Shown: positions 45,168 to 55,069 of the stretch, piece by piece | Numbering within the stretch: the first letter of the stretch is position 1 | How the letters are laid out: the number at the start of each line of letters is the position of its first letter | Source: Leptotrichia wadei | Lineage (GTDB): Bacteria > Fusobacteriota > Fusobacteriia > Fusobacteriales > Leptotrichiaceae | DNA: 64,000 nt | Direction of reading: 5' to 3' | NCBI RefSeq assembly: GCF_007990445.1 | Contig: NZ_AP019841.1 | Coordinates: 992,001-1,056,000 of the forward strand | Notes under the pieces: model-generated | What the model was told of the DNA's origin: nothing | Seen by the model: the letters and a program-made list of their open reading frames with translations, nothing else | The model's database searches: none | Translations under genes and position numbers: made by a program

Positions 45168-46010
45168 GTGAAAAGAAAAACTATTAAAAATACAGTTGAA
45201 ATTTCAGGAATTGGGCTTCATAAGGGCGAAAAGATAAAAATGGTATTAAGACCTGTAAGTCAGGAAACTGGGATTGTTTTTAAAAGATTGGATGTTAATG
45301 ATAAAAATAATGTTATAAAAGTTGCTCATGAAAATTTGTTTGATTTGGAAAGAGGAACTAATATTCAAAATGAGGATGGAGTGAGACTTCATACGATCGA
45401 GCATTTTATGTCGGCACTTTCAGTTTGCGGGATTACTGATATTTTTGTGGAAATTGAAGGGAATGAAATGCCGATTTTGGATGGAAGTTCAATTCAGTTT
45501 GTGGAAAAAATTGAAAGTGCGGGGATTTTAGAATTGGATGAGGAAATAGAGCCTGTTGTGATTAAGGAGCCTGTTATTTTTTCAGATGAGAAGGCTGGGA
45601 AATATGTGATGGCATTGCCTTATGATGGATTTAAAATATCTTATACGATTGATTTTAATCATAGTTTTTTAAAATCACAGTATTATGAGCTGGAAGTAAA
45701 TTTGGAAAATTATGTGGAAAATATTGCAAAATGTAGAACTTTTGCCTTTGATTATGAAATTGATTTTCTTAAAAAGAATAATCTGGCACTGGGAGGAAGT
45801 TTGGAAAATGCTGTGGTAGTTGGAGCTGATGGGCCTTTAAATCCAGAAGGATTGAGATACCTTGATGAATTTGTCAGACATAAAATTCTTGATATAATTG
45901 GAGATTTATATGTTTTGGGAACTCCAATAAAAGCTCATATTATTGCGATAAAGGCTGGGCATTTTATAAATTCGCAATTAACTGGAATGATTGCAAAAAA
46001 ATATTTGTAA
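45168..46010 (+). CDS. lpxC: UDP-3-O-acyl-N-acetylglucosamine deacetylase LpxC
   Basis: LpxC performs the committed step of lipid A synthesis. The 280-residue protein has the motifs SGIGLHKGEKIKMVLRP, the zinc ligand in RLHTIEHFMSALSVCGI, EGNEMPILDGSS, and the second zinc region EFVRHKILDIIGDLYVLG. The start is GTG 45168 with GGAGGG 9 bases before. It opens a same-strand cluster of lipid A genes, and its presence shows an outer membrane with lipopolysaccharide or lipooligosaccharide. Confidence 0.97.
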   Translation: MKRKTIKNTVEISGIGLHKGEKIKMVLRPVSQETGIVFKRLDVNDKNNVIKVAHENLFDLERGTNIQNEDGVRLHTIEHFMSALSVCGITDIFVEIEGNEMPILDGSSIQFVEKIESAGILELDEEIEPVVIKEPVIFSDEKAGKYVMALPYDGFKISYTIDFNHSFLKSQYYELEVNLENYVENIAKCRTFAFDYEIDFLKKNNLALGGSLENAVVVGADGPLNPEGLRYLDEFVRHKILDIIGDLYVLGTPIKAHIIAIKAGHFINSQLTGMIAKKYL

Positions 46011-46164
46011 AAAATATAAAAAACACTTGTAATTTGTAAAAAAATCAAATATAATGTAAGTATAAAATTTTAAATTTTATTGAAAAGATTGAAATTAAAC
46101 TAGATTTGATTTTGAGTAAAAAATGAAAATAAATAAAAATATAAATTCAGGAGGAATAAAAAAT

Positions 46165-46599
46165 ATGGCAGCAAATGAAACAATTATGAATGTAGAGGAT
46201 ATTATGAAAATATTGCCGCATAGATACCCATTTTTATTGGTAGATAGAGTTATAGAAAAAAATGGAACAGATAGTTTGGTAGCAATTAAGAATTTGACAA
46301 TGAATGAAGAATTTTTTCAAGGACATTTTCCTGGGAAGCCTGTTATGCCAGGAGTTTTGCAAATGGAAGCACTTGCACAAGCAGTTGGGCTGCTTATGCT
46401 AGAACCTGGGAAAATACCTTTATTTATGTCAATTGATAAATGTAAGTTCAGAAAACCTGTTGTGCCTGGGGATCAGTTAAGACTTGAAGTGGAAAAATTA
46501 AGTGTAAGAAGAAATATTATTGTAGCAAAAGGGAAATGTTTAGTTGATGGAGCTGTTGTAAGTGAAGGTGAATTAAAATTTGCTGTAACAGATATGTAA
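46165..46599 (+). CDS. fabZ: 3-hydroxyacyl-ACP dehydratase FabZ
   Basis: A dehydratase of about 144 residues for fatty acid elongation. The catalytic histidine lies in LPHRYPFLLVDRV and the glutamate in GHFPGKPVMPGVLQMEALAQ. The start chosen is ATG 46165, preceded by AGGAGG (46149-46154); the in-frame ATG at 46123 would add 14 residues without a ribosome site. FabZ placed between lpxC and lpxA is the classic arrangement, as both pathways share 3-hydroxyacyl-ACP. Confidence 0.96.
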   Translation: MAANETIMNVEDIMKILPHRYPFLLVDRVIEKNGTDSLVAIKNLTMNEEFFQGHFPGKPVMPGVLQMEALAQAVGLLMLEPGKIPLFMSIDKCKFRKPVVPGDQLRLEVEKLSVRRNIIVAKGKCLVDGAVVSEGELKFAVTDM

Positions 46600-46630
46600 A
46601 GACAAATAAAAAATGAAGAGGTATTAATTT

Positions 46631-47410
46631 ATGAGTTCAAAGAATATACATCCAACGGCAATTGTTGATCCAAATGCTAAACTTGGAGAAAATGTAAAAA
46701 TAGGGGCTTACTCGATTATAGGTCCGGAAGTTACAATTGGTAACGGGACAGTTGTAGAATCACATGTTGTAATTGAGGGTGAAACAATTATTGGTGAAAA
46801 TAATTATATTTTTTCTTTTGCATCAATTGGGAAGGATCCGCAGGATTTGAAATTCGCAGGAGAAAAAACTAGGGTTGTTATTGGAAATAATAATAAAATT
46901 CGTGAATTTGTTACAATTCATCGGGGAACTACTGATAAATATGAAACAAGAGTTGGAAATAATACGCTTGTAATGGCTTATGTTCATATTGCTCACGATT
47001 GTATAATTGGAGATAACTGTGTATTGGCAAATGCTGCGACTTTTGCAGGACATGTGGAAGTGGAAGATTATGCGGTGGTAGGTGGACTTACTGCTGTGCA
47101 TCAGTTTACAAGAGTTGGGCGGCATGCGATGATAGGTGGATGTTCGGCTGTAAATCAGGATGTTGTTCCTTATATGCTGTCTGAAGGTAATAAAGCAAGA
47201 GCTGTATATATAAATATTGTAGGACTTCAACGTAGAGATTTTTCAGATGAGCAGATAAAAAGATTGAGAGAGCTGTATAAAATTATATTTAAGAAAAAAT
47301 TGAAACTGGAAGAAGCTCTTCAGACAGTTGAGCGTGAGTATGGACAATATGAGGAAGCTCAAAATCTTATTAATTTTATACGAAAAAGTAAAAGAGGTAT
47401 TACAAGATAA
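46631..47410 (+). CDS. lpxA: UDP-N-acetylglucosamine acyltransferase LpxA
   Basis: A 259-residue left-handed beta-helix acyltransferase with hexapeptide repeats (for example IGAYSIIGPEVTIGNGTVVE). The catalytic His is in VMAYVHIAHDCIIGDNCVLA, and GLQRRDFSDEQIKRLRELYK starts the C-terminal helices. It transfers the first acyl chain in lipid A synthesis. It follows fabZ by 31 bases. A gap of 269 bases then separates it from lpxI, with a long inverted repeat (AACTCTAAA at 47439 and TTTAGAGTT at 47509) but no gene. Confidence 0.96.
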   Translation: MSSKNIHPTAIVDPNAKLGENVKIGAYSIIGPEVTIGNGTVVESHVVIEGETIIGENNYIFSFASIGKDPQDLKFAGEKTRVVIGNNNKIREFVTIHRGTTDKYETRVGNNTLVMAYVHIAHDCIIGDNCVLANAATFAGHVEVEDYAVVGGLTAVHQFTRVGRHAMIGGCSAVNQDVVPYMLSEGNKARAVYINIVGLQRRDFSDEQIKRLRELYKIIFKKKLKLEEALQTVEREYGQYEEAQNLINFIRKSKRGITR

Positions 47411-47679
47411 AGTATAGAACTTTGAGATAGTATACTTGAACTCTAAAAAAACATTAGAATTTAAATAAACAGAATTAAATATTGGATTTGAGTAAATAGT
47501 CGTAGCTTTAGAGTTCGGTTTTAAAGTGATTTTACTATACAATTAAAAAATTGAATATTAAAATTTGTATATAAAGATTTAAAATATAAAATTTCTCAAA
47601 ATAATCTATGTTTTATTTTGAGTTAATTTTTTAATGTAAATATTTTTTTAGAGAAAAAATAAAAAGGAAAAAATAAAAA

Positions 47680-48489
47680 ATGACGATGGAAAAAGTAGGT
47701 CTAATTGCTGGAAATGGAAAATTGCCGGAATTATTTTTGAATCAATGCATTTTAAAGGGTATTGAGCCATTTTCAGTTTATCTGTTTGAAAGTGTGGAAG
47801 ATAGTGTAAAGGAGCATAAAAATTCTGTAAAATATAGTGTAGCGCAAGTTGGGAAAATAATTTCATATTTTAAGAAAAATGGAATAACTCAGTTAATAAT
47901 GCTTGGGAAAGTTGAAAAAAATCTGATTTTTTCAAATTTAAAATTTGATTTGACAGCGACAAAAATATTACTATCTACAAAAAATAAAAAAGATAAAAAT
48001 ATTTTAAAGGCGATAATTAATTATATCGAATCTGAAAATATTAAAGTTTTACCTCAAAATTACTTGCTAGATGAATATATTGCCAGAAATGAAGTTTATA
48101 CGAAAACTTCTCCAAACAAAAATGAGGAAAAAACGATAGAAATCGGTATAGAAGCTGCACGAATGCTGACTGACATTGATGCAGGGCAGACAGTTGTTGT
48201 GAAAGATGAATCGGTTATTGCGCTGGAAGGTGTGGAAGGGACTGATAAGACGATTTTACGTGGTGGGGAACTGGCTGGAAAAAATTGCATTGTTGTGAAA
48301 ATGGCAAGACGAAATCAGGATTATCGGATAGATATTCCAACGATCGGGCTGGAAACAATTAAGAAAGTAGCAGAGATAAATGGTCGTGGAATTGTGATAG
48401 AGGCTGACAAAATGTTGTTTATCGATAAAGAGGAAGTTATTAAATTTGCAAATAAAAATAAAATTTTTATAAAGGGAATTAAAATTTAA
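47680..48489 (+). CDS. lpxI: UDP-2,3-diacylglucosamine pyrophosphatase LpxI
   Basis: A 269-residue LpxI (DUF1009). The starting motif VGLIAGNGKLPELFLNQCIL and the C-terminal part DAGQTVVVKDESVIALEGVE followed by GTDKTILRGG are diagnostic. NQDYRIDIPTIGLETIKKVA closes the active region. LpxI hydrolyses UDP-diacylglucosamine to lipid X and replaces the unrelated LpxH of enterobacteria. It is followed by lpxB, the next enzyme in the pathway. An AAAAGG-type ribosome site precedes it. Confidence 0.95.
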   Translation: MTMEKVGLIAGNGKLPELFLNQCILKGIEPFSVYLFESVEDSVKEHKNSVKYSVAQVGKIISYFKKNGITQLIMLGKVEKNLIFSNLKFDLTATKILLSTKNKKDKNILKAIINYIESENIKVLPQNYLLDEYIARNEVYTKTSPNKNEEKTIEIGIEAARMLTDIDAGQTVVVKDESVIALEGVEGTDKTILRGGELAGKNCIVVKMARRNQDYRIDIPTIGLETIKKVAEINGRGIVIEADKMLFIDKEEVIKFANKNKIFIKGIKI

Positions 48490-48548
48490 AGTTTAAATAG
48501 GAAATTTTAAATCCTTTTCAAAATAAAAAAATGTAAAAGGCTAAAAAA

Positions 48549-49715
48549 ATGAAAAATAATTATGATACAGCAGATTCAAAAAAAAAGAAAAAAATTTTTA
48601 TTTCCTGTGGTGAAATGTCAGGAGATTTGCATGCTTCGTACATTGTGGAGGAAATGAGAAAAAAAGATGAAAATATTGAATTTTTTGGTGTAGTTGGAGA
48701 TAAGTCGATAAAGGCTGGGGTTAAGGCTGTAAATCATATTAAGAATAATGATGTTATGGGATTTGTAGAGGCTTTGAAAAAGTATAGGTATTTCACGAAA
48801 AAGGCACATGAATATTTGCAGTTTATTAGGGAAAATGAAGTAGAAACTGTTATATTCGTTGATTTTGGAGGATTTAACCTGAAATTTTTTGAATTGCTGA
48901 AAAAGAAAATTTTGAAAAAAGAACTGCAAAATTTGAGAATGATTTATTATATTCCGCCTAAAGTCTGGGCTTGGGGAAAAGGAAGAATAAAAAAATTGCG
49001 AAAGTTTGATGATGTTATTGTAATTTTTCCGTTTGAGAAGAGATATTATGATGAGAGTCTGAAAAAGGATGAGTCAAAAGGGCTGAAAGTGGAATATTTT
49101 GGGAATCCGTTTGTTGATAAATATGATTTTTCTGATAAATTGGGAGAAAAAATATTGTTGTTGCCTGGAAGCAGAAGGCAGGAAATTGAGAAATTTTTGC
49201 CAGTAATTGTAGAACTGGTTAGAAATAAAAAAGTTAAGAATGAAAAGTTTTTAATGAAATTGGCAAGTGAAGAGCATAAAAAATATATTCGTGAATTTGA
49301 AGAAAAATATAAAATTGATGTTTTAAAAATTCCAAATTTAGAAATAACTTTTGATGAAATAAAAAATATTCGGAAGGATTGTAAATATGCAATAGCAACT
49401 TCAGGAACAGTGACGTTTGAAATTTCGCTTATGGGTCTGCCTGTAATAGTAGTTTACAAGACTTCGGCAATTAATGCCTTTATTGCACGGCATATAGTAA
49501 AAATAAAATATATAACTCTAACTAATTTGAATGCTGATAAGGAAATTTTTAAGGAATTGCTGCAGGAGGATTTTTCTGTGGAAAAATTGCTTGAAGAAAT
49601 GGAAATTATGGAAAAGAATAAAAAAAATACTATTTTAGAGTTAAAAAAGGAAAGAGAAAAATTGGGTAATTTTGGAGTTTTGGAAAAGATTGCCAATTAT
49701 TTGTTAAAAAAATAA
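48549..49715 (+). CDS. lpxB: Lipid-A-disaccharide synthase LpxB
   Basis: A 388-residue GT19 glycosyltransferase. It starts with FISCGEMSGDLHASYIVEEM, and has IKNNDVMGFVEALKKY, FVDFGGFNLKFF, YYIPPKVWAWGKGRIKKLRK and LLPGSRRQEIEKFLP, the UDP-binding family motifs. SGTVTFEISLMGLPVIVVYK is the conserved C-terminal block. It joins UDP-diacylglucosamine and lipid X. It is 59 bases after lpxI. Confidence 0.95.
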   Translation: MKNNYDTADSKKKKKIFISCGEMSGDLHASYIVEEMRKKDENIEFFGVVGDKSIKAGVKAVNHIKNNDVMGFVEALKKYRYFTKKAHEYLQFIRENEVETVIFVDFGGFNLKFFELLKKKILKKELQNLRMIYYIPPKVWAWGKGRIKKLRKFDDVIVIFPFEKRYYDESLKKDESKGLKVEYFGNPFVDKYDFSDKLGEKILLLPGSRRQEIEKFLPVIVELVRNKKVKNEKFLMKLASEEHKKYIREFEEKYKIDVLKIPNLEITFDEIKNIRKDCKYAIATSGTVTFEISLMGLPVIVVYKTSAINAFIARHIVKIKYITLTNLNADKEIFKELLQEDFSVEKLLEEMEIMEKNKKNTILELKKEREKLGNFGVLEKIANYLLKK

Positions 49716-49742
49716 AAATTGACTTTATAAAAAGGAAAAAAT

Positions 49743-51209
49743 ATGGAAAAAAAACGTGAAGAACTGTTAAAGGGTTCTATCTTGAAATTATTTGTAAAAT
49801 ATTTCATACCGACACTTATTGGATCTGCGGCAGTTGTTCTTTACAACATTGTTGATAGATTCTTTGTTGGGAAAATTAGTGAAAAGGCGCTTGCAGGTGC
49901 GGGAATTGCCTTTTATATTGTTATGTTGATTATTGCTTTTTCAATGTTCATCGGAGTTGGAGCTGGAACAATTATTTCGATTAGGCTTGGACAGGGGAAA
50001 AAAGGAGAAGCAAAAAAAATATTGGGAAATGCTGTAACATTATTTGCAATTTTAGGACTTTTATTGTATGCATTTTTAATATTGAATATTGACACAGTTT
50101 TACGGTATTCTGGTGCTAACAATGAAACGTTGCCTTATGCAAGGGCTTATCTTGAAATAATATTACTGGCGATTTTACCGTTATTTTATTCATTTGGGCT
50201 TTCAAATGTATTAAATGCGGCTGGAGCGCCACGAGTTGCGATGTTTTCAATGTTAATTGGAGCGGTTGTAAATATTATTTTAGATTATGTGGCTGTAATG
50301 ATTATGCATACTGGAATTGAAGGGACTGCTTATGCGACTTTAATTGGGAATGTGTTATCTGCGATATTTGTATTGTGGTTTTTAATCGCTGGAAAACTAC
50401 CGTTTAAAATTGATATGTTTGGATTTAAATTAGAAGAGGAAAGCGTTATTACAATAAGATTTTCAAAATTAAAATTAGATCCAAAAATAGTAAAGGATAT
50501 TTTTTCAATTGGAATGTCGCCGTTTTTACTGCAAGCTGCAAGTTCAGGAGTTGGACTTGTAACAAATAAAATTGTAGATATTTACGGTGGAACTTACGGT
50601 GTGGCAGTTATGACAATTATAAATTCTTATTTGCCAATTATGACAATGAGTGTTTATGCAGTTTCTCAAGCTGTTCAGCCAATAATTGGATTTAATTATG
50701 GTGCAAAAAATTTTACAAGGGTCAAAAAATCTTTAATGACTGCTATAGGTGCAGGAGCTGTATTATCTTTTGCATTTTGGGTAATTGTAATGCTTTTACC
50801 AAAACAATTGATTTTATTTTTTAATGAAAAGAGTACGCCTGAAGCTTTAAAGGAAGGAATAAAAGCTATTAGAATTTATTTTTCACTTGTAATAATTTCA
50901 TCTTTTGGAATAACTGTGCCAAATTATTTTCAGGCGACTGGACGTTCAAAATACTCGGTTACAATGAATTTAATGCGGCAAGTTGTTATATTTCTAGCAG
51001 TTGTCATAGTTTTTTCAAATATATGGAAACTGGATGGTGTATGGCTTGCACAGCCATTTACGGATTTTCTGTTCTTTTTGATACTTCTAGTATTTTTATA
51101 CAGAGAAAAAAGATTTTTTGACAAAATGACTGAAAATCAAAGTCATTTACTGGAATCTAAAAATATAGAAGCTGCAGAGCATGAAAAAATAGATAAAAAT
51201 AATAAATAA
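49743..51209 (+). CDS. MATE family efflux transporter
   Basis: A 488-residue 12-helix MATE protein starting MEKKREELLKGSILKLFVKY, with YNIVDRFFVGKISEKALAGA and the second-half motif AVSQAVQPIIGFNYGAKNFT. It sits inside the lipid A/phospholipid cluster, 27 bases after lpxB and 25 before plsY, so it is transcribed with envelope genes. That may hint at an envelope-related substrate, but the substrate cannot be told from sequence. It is clearly different from the MATE protein at 22985-24373. Confidence 0.93.
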   Translation: MEKKREELLKGSILKLFVKYFIPTLIGSAAVVLYNIVDRFFVGKISEKALAGAGIAFYIVMLIIAFSMFIGVGAGTIISIRLGQGKKGEAKKILGNAVTLFAILGLLLYAFLILNIDTVLRYSGANNETLPYARAYLEIILLAILPLFYSFGLSNVLNAAGAPRVAMFSMLIGAVVNIILDYVAVMIMHTGIEGTAYATLIGNVLSAIFVLWFLIAGKLPFKIDMFGFKLEEESVITIRFSKLKLDPKIVKDIFSIGMSPFLLQAASSGVGLVTNKIVDIYGGTYGVAVMTIINSYLPIMTMSVYAVSQAVQPIIGFNYGAKNFTRVKKSLMTAIGAGAVLSFAFWVIVMLLPKQLILFFNEKSTPEALKEGIKAIRIYFSLVIISSFGITVPNYFQATGRSKYSVTMNLMRQVVIFLAVVIVFSNIWKLDGVWLAQPFTDFLFFLILLVFLYREKRFFDKMTENQSHLLESKNIEAAEHEKIDKNNK

Positions 51210-51234
51210 CTTATTAAAAAAAGAGGAATAAAAA

Positions 51235-51858
51235 ATGATTACAATTTTATTAATGGTACTTTCATATATTTTAGGAAGTGTGCCAAATGCGCTTTGGATA
51301 GGGAAGGTATTTAAAGGAATAGATGTCCGTGAGCACGGAAGTAAAAATACAGGATCTACAAATGCTGCACGTGTTTTAGGGGCAAAATTAGGAATTTTGA
51401 CATTAATCTTGGATATTTCTAAAGGATTAGTCCCGACATTAATTGCAATTTTGCTAAAAGTGGATTTTTTTGAAAATTTGACAAAAATTGAAAATCTTGA
51501 TTATGTGCTGGTTGGAATTTGTGCGATTTTAGGACATGTATTTTCTATTTTTATGAATTTTAAAGGTGGAAAAGCTGTTGCGACAACGCTTGGAGTATTT
51601 TTAGTTTTAGTTCCAAAGGCTATATTGTTTGCAGCAATTGTATTTTTTGTGGTTTTTGCTATTTTTAGATATGTTTCGCTTTCTTCAATTTTTGCAGCTG
51701 TATCGCTTCCTATTTTTACATATTTTTTGTACCAGCAAATAATATATGTTATTTTAGGAATTTTAATAGCAATTTTAATTATTGTAAAGCATAAGAGCAA
51801 TATTGAAAGATTAAAAAATGGGACAGAATCTAAGTTTAGCTTGAAAAGTAAAAAGTAA
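51235..51858 (+). CDS. plsY: Glycerol-3-phosphate acyltransferase PlsY
   Basis: A 207-residue membrane enzyme. The three PlsY motifs are present: SYILGSVPNALWIGK, HGSKNTGSTNAARVLG and GHVFSIFMNFKGGKAVATTLG. It transfers an acyl group from acyl-phosphate to glycerol-3-phosphate, the first step of phospholipid synthesis. The following gpsA gene makes glycerol-3-phosphate, so the two are functionally coupled. AGAGGA precedes the ATG. Confidence 0.96.
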   Translation: MITILLMVLSYILGSVPNALWIGKVFKGIDVREHGSKNTGSTNAARVLGAKLGILTLILDISKGLVPTLIAILLKVDFFENLTKIENLDYVLVGICAILGHVFSIFMNFKGGKAVATTLGVFLVLVPKAILFAAIVFFVVFAIFRYVSLSSIFAAVSLPIFTYFLYQQIIYVILGILIAILIIVKHKSNIERLKNGTESKFSLKSKK

Positions 51859-51934
51859 CGAATTTATAAAAATATAATTGTAAATGAAAATTTAAATTCT
51901 TTAGGATATTTATATATCGTGAAAGGAAGGGATA

Positions 51935-52960
51935 ATGATGAAAAATATATTGGTTATTGGTGGTGGAAGCTGGGGAACCTGCCTTTCAAAACTGTTAGTG
52001 GAAAATGGACATAAAGTATATTTGTGGGAGCATAATGAAGAGGTTAGAAAAGTTATTCGTGACACAAAGGAAAATCCTAAATTTTTGCCAAATATAAAAT
52101 TGCCTGACAGCCTTAATGTTGTGGATGATTATGGAGAAATATTAAAAAATCCTGAAAAATATGGGAAAATTGATATTTTATTATTAGCAACTCCAACGCA
52201 ATTTTTAAGAAATATTTTAAAAAGATTGAAAAATTTCTTAAATTATAATATAATACTGGTGAATGTTGCAAAAGGTTTAGAAATTGCTACAAAAAAAAGA
52301 ATCTCTGAAATTGTGGCTGAAGAACTGGAAAATAAGGAATATAGCTATGTTTTACTAGCTGGACCGACACATGCCGAAGAAGTGGCGCAAAAATTGCCAT
52401 CTGCGATACTTTCTGTATCTAAAAATGAAGAAGCGGCAAAAATCGTGCAGACTACATTTAGCAATCTTTATTTCAGAGTTTATACGGGAACGGATCTTAT
52501 GGGAGCTGAACTTGCAGGGGCATTAAAGAACTGTCTTGCAATTGCAGCAGGAATTGCCGATGGAATGGGGTATGGAGATAATACAAAGGCTGCCCTTATA
52601 ACTCGTGGAATTAATGAAATGTTTGAAATTGCAAAATTTTATAATGCAAATCCAAAAACATTTATGGGATTGTCGGGACTTGGAGATATTATTGTAACTT
52701 GTACAAGCAAGCATAGTAGAAATAGATATGTTGGGGAAAAGCTGGGGCAAGGTCAAAAAATTGAAGATATAGTTTCACACATGAATATGGTATCAGAAGG
52801 AGCAGAAACAATAAAGGCTCTTTATAAAATTATAAAGGAAAATAACTTAAAGGCACCTATTTTTACAGCACTTTATGAAGTAATTTATGGTGGAAAGCCA
52901 GTTTCAGAACTGGAATCTACATTTATGAGCAGAGATCTGAAGTCAGAATTTTTAAATTAA
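51935..52960 (+). CDS. gpsA: NAD(P)-dependent glycerol-3-phosphate dehydrogenase GpsA
   Basis: A 341-residue enzyme that reduces dihydroxyacetone phosphate to glycerol-3-phosphate. The NAD motif is VIGGGSWGTCLSKLL, with AGPTHAEEVAQKLPSAI, the catalytic Lys in GAELAGALKNCLAIAAGIAD, and FMGLSGLGDIIVTCTSKHSR. The alternative start at 51938 (MKNILVIGGG) is nearly as good; GGAAGGG lies upstream of both. It provides the substrate for PlsY. Confidence 0.97.
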   Translation: MMKNILVIGGGSWGTCLSKLLVENGHKVYLWEHNEEVRKVIRDTKENPKFLPNIKLPDSLNVVDDYGEILKNPEKYGKIDILLLATPTQFLRNILKRLKNFLNYNIILVNVAKGLEIATKKRISEIVAEELENKEYSYVLLAGPTHAEEVAQKLPSAILSVSKNEEAAKIVQTTFSNLYFRVYTGTDLMGAELAGALKNCLAIAAGIADGMGYGDNTKAALITRGINEMFEIAKFYNANPKTFMGLSGLGDIIVTCTSKHSRNRYVGEKLGQGQKIEDIVSHMNMVSEGAETIKALYKIIKENNLKAPIFTALYEVIYGGKPVSELESTFMSRDLKSEFLN

Positions 52961-52993
52961 GAAATATATAAAAAATAAAACTGGAGTGAGGTA

Positions 52994-53815
52994 ATGGAAG
53001 ATAACAACTTAAACTTAATGTCGTTATATCTAAGTGATATTCAAAAATTTGATTTACTCTCAAGAGAAGAAGAATATGAACTGTTAAAACGAATTAGGGA
53101 AGATAATGACGAACAGGCAAGACAATTACTGATTTTATCAAATTTAAGACTGGTAATAAGTACAGCTAAAAAATCTCTTGGGAACGGATTGCCTCTAATT
53201 GATTTAATTAGCGAAGGGAATATTGGATTGATAAAGGCTATAAATAAATTTGACTATGAAAAAGGGCATAGATTTAGCACGTATGCAGTATGGTGGATAA
53301 AACAGTCAATTAAAAAGGCAATTATCAATATCGGAAGGGATATTAGAATACCGTCTTATAAGTATGAGCAATTATCAAAAGTAAATAAAGTCATAAAGGA
53401 TTATACTGCCATTCACGGTGAAGCTCCATCAACAGAATATATTGCAAAAAAAGTTGATTTGAAGGAAAGCAAGGTTATATTGCTTTTAGGTGAATTTCAG
53501 GATATAATGTCATTAAATGAAACAATAGGCGATAATATTTATCTGGAGGATATTATTGGGAAAAATGATGATGTTGAGGATAAAATAATAAAGGAAGATC
53601 AGCTTGTTGAAATGAAGGAATTACTTGAAAAAGTTTTAAATGAGCGGGAAAGACTGATCCTTGAATATCGTTACGGATTGTATGACAATAAAATCCATAC
53701 ATTAAAGGAAATTGGCGAGCAGATGGGGATTACACGTGAAAGAGTTAGACAAATCGAGAAAAAGGCTATAACAAAATTAAAGGAACATTTGGAAGAATAC
53801 AAGGATATATTATAA
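52994..53815 (+). CDS. Sigma-70 family RNA polymerase sigma factor (RpoD-like, short)
   Basis: A 273-residue sigma factor with region 1.2 (NLMSLYLSDIQKFDLLSREE), region 2 (LIDLISEGNIGLIKAINKFD and RFSTYAVWWIKQSIKKAI), region 3 and region 4 (TLKEIGEQMGITRERVRQIE). Region 1.1 is missing and it is shorter than typical housekeeping RpoD (360 or more), which fits an RpoS/SigB-like group 2 or a compact SigA. Whether it is the main sigma factor of the cell cannot be told from this window. It lies 34 bases after gpsA and 16 before dnaN. Confidence 0.93.
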   Translation: MEDNNLNLMSLYLSDIQKFDLLSREEEYELLKRIREDNDEQARQLLILSNLRLVISTAKKSLGNGLPLIDLISEGNIGLIKAINKFDYEKGHRFSTYAVWWIKQSIKKAIINIGRDIRIPSYKYEQLSKVNKVIKDYTAIHGEAPSTEYIAKKVDLKESKVILLLGEFQDIMSLNETIGDNIYLEDIIGKNDDVEDKIIKEDQLVEMKELLEKVLNERERLILEYRYGLYDNKIHTLKEIGEQMGITRERVRQIEKKAITKLKEHLEEYKDIL

Positions 53816-53830
53816 AGAAGAGGTGAATGT

Positions 53831-54958
53831 ATGTTACATATAATTGTAGATAGAAAATCGTTATTGAGGGCTATGACCATAGTTGAAAATGCAGTAACTG
53901 AAAACAAAGTAAAAGAAGTTCTTTCTGGAATTTATATTGAAACTCAAGGTGAAAAGGCAATTTTGCGAGGAACAGATTTGGAACTTTCTATAAATACAGA
54001 AATAGAAGCGCAAGTGGAAGAAGATGGAAGAATTGTCATAAAGCATAAATTGATTGAAGAGTTTTTAAAACAAATTTCTGATGATAAAATAACTTTAATT
54101 GAAGAAAGTGGTAAGCTGGTAATTCAGGCAAGTTCGACAAATACAGAATTTTCTTTATATAATGTAGAAAATTTTCCACTTCAGTCAAAACTTGAAAATG
54201 GGGTTGAATATGTATTTGAAAAAGGGGAATTGTTAAATAAAATTGAAAATGTGAAAATATCAGCTTCTCCAAATCCAGAAAATCTTGCTGTAAACTGTAT
54301 TAGAGTGGAAATCGAGGAAAATAAATTAAAACTTATTTCATCTGATACATATAGATTGACATATATTGAAGAAGATTTGGAAGAGTCACAAAGAAATAAG
54401 GAAAATCTTAGCTTGAGCATTCCATTAAAGACAATTGATGGATTAATAAAGATTATGAAGTTAATAGATGAGGAAAAGATTGTAGTAAAATCAGATGGCT
54501 CAAAAGTATTTTTCAAATTTTCAAATGTGGAAATATTAACTCGTACGATTGATTTACAATTTCCAGATTATAAATCAATTTTGAATAATTCACAGCATAA
54601 TAAAAAAATATTATTGAATACAAAGGATTTTCTGTCAGTGTTAAAAAGAACTGCCATATTTGTCAGAGATAATAAGGAATCTAAAAATGGTGGAATATTT
54701 AATTTCTCAAATAATAAGCTGCTGCTTACAGGAACGAGTGAAAATGCGCAGATAAAAGAGGAAATTGTAACGATTCAAGAAGGTGAAGATTTAAAAATTT
54801 CATTAAATGTTAAATTTTTACTTGATTATATTTCTACAATTAAAGGAAAAGTTACGGTGTTGGAGCTGCTAAACAATAAAAGTTCTGTAATTGTAAAGGA
54901 TGAAGATAATGATAAATCGCTTTATTTCACAATGCCATTGGCACTTAGAGAAAGTTAA
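53831..54958 (+). CDS. dnaN: DNA polymerase III beta subunit (sliding clamp) DnaN
   Basis: A 375-residue clamp of three similar domains. It starts MLHIIVDRKSLLRAMTIVEN, and has LSGIYIETQGEKAILRGTDL and the C-terminal VIVKDEDNDKSLYFTMPLAL. The clamp tethers DNA polymerase to DNA. It is not next to dnaA or recF here, so this is not the usual origin neighbourhood. AGAGGTG precedes the ATG. Confidence 0.95.
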   Translation: MLHIIVDRKSLLRAMTIVENAVTENKVKEVLSGIYIETQGEKAILRGTDLELSINTEIEAQVEEDGRIVIKHKLIEEFLKQISDDKITLIEESGKLVIQASSTNTEFSLYNVENFPLQSKLENGVEYVFEKGELLNKIENVKISASPNPENLAVNCIRVEIEENKLKLISSDTYRLTYIEEDLEESQRNKENLSLSIPLKTIDGLIKIMKLIDEEKIVVKSDGSKVFFKFSNVEILTRTIDLQFPDYKSILNNSQHNKKILLNTKDFLSVLKRTAIFVRDNKESKNGGIFNFSNNKLLLTGTSENAQIKEEIVTIQEGEDLKISLNVKFLLDYISTIKGKVTVLELLNNKSSVIVKDEDNDKSLYFTMPLALRES

Positions 54959-55069
54959 TTAAGTTTAAAAAGCAGAAAAAATTTAAATTGATTAGAAACA
55001 GTTAAATGGCTTATATTTTTGTTTTTAAAAGAAAGTATACAGTCAGAATAATAGAAAGGAGAATATGCA

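Noticed and set aside
53831-54958. Replication origin near dnaN
   Set aside because: No dnaA gene, no DnaA-box cluster and no AT-rich origin-like repeat set was seen around dnaN.
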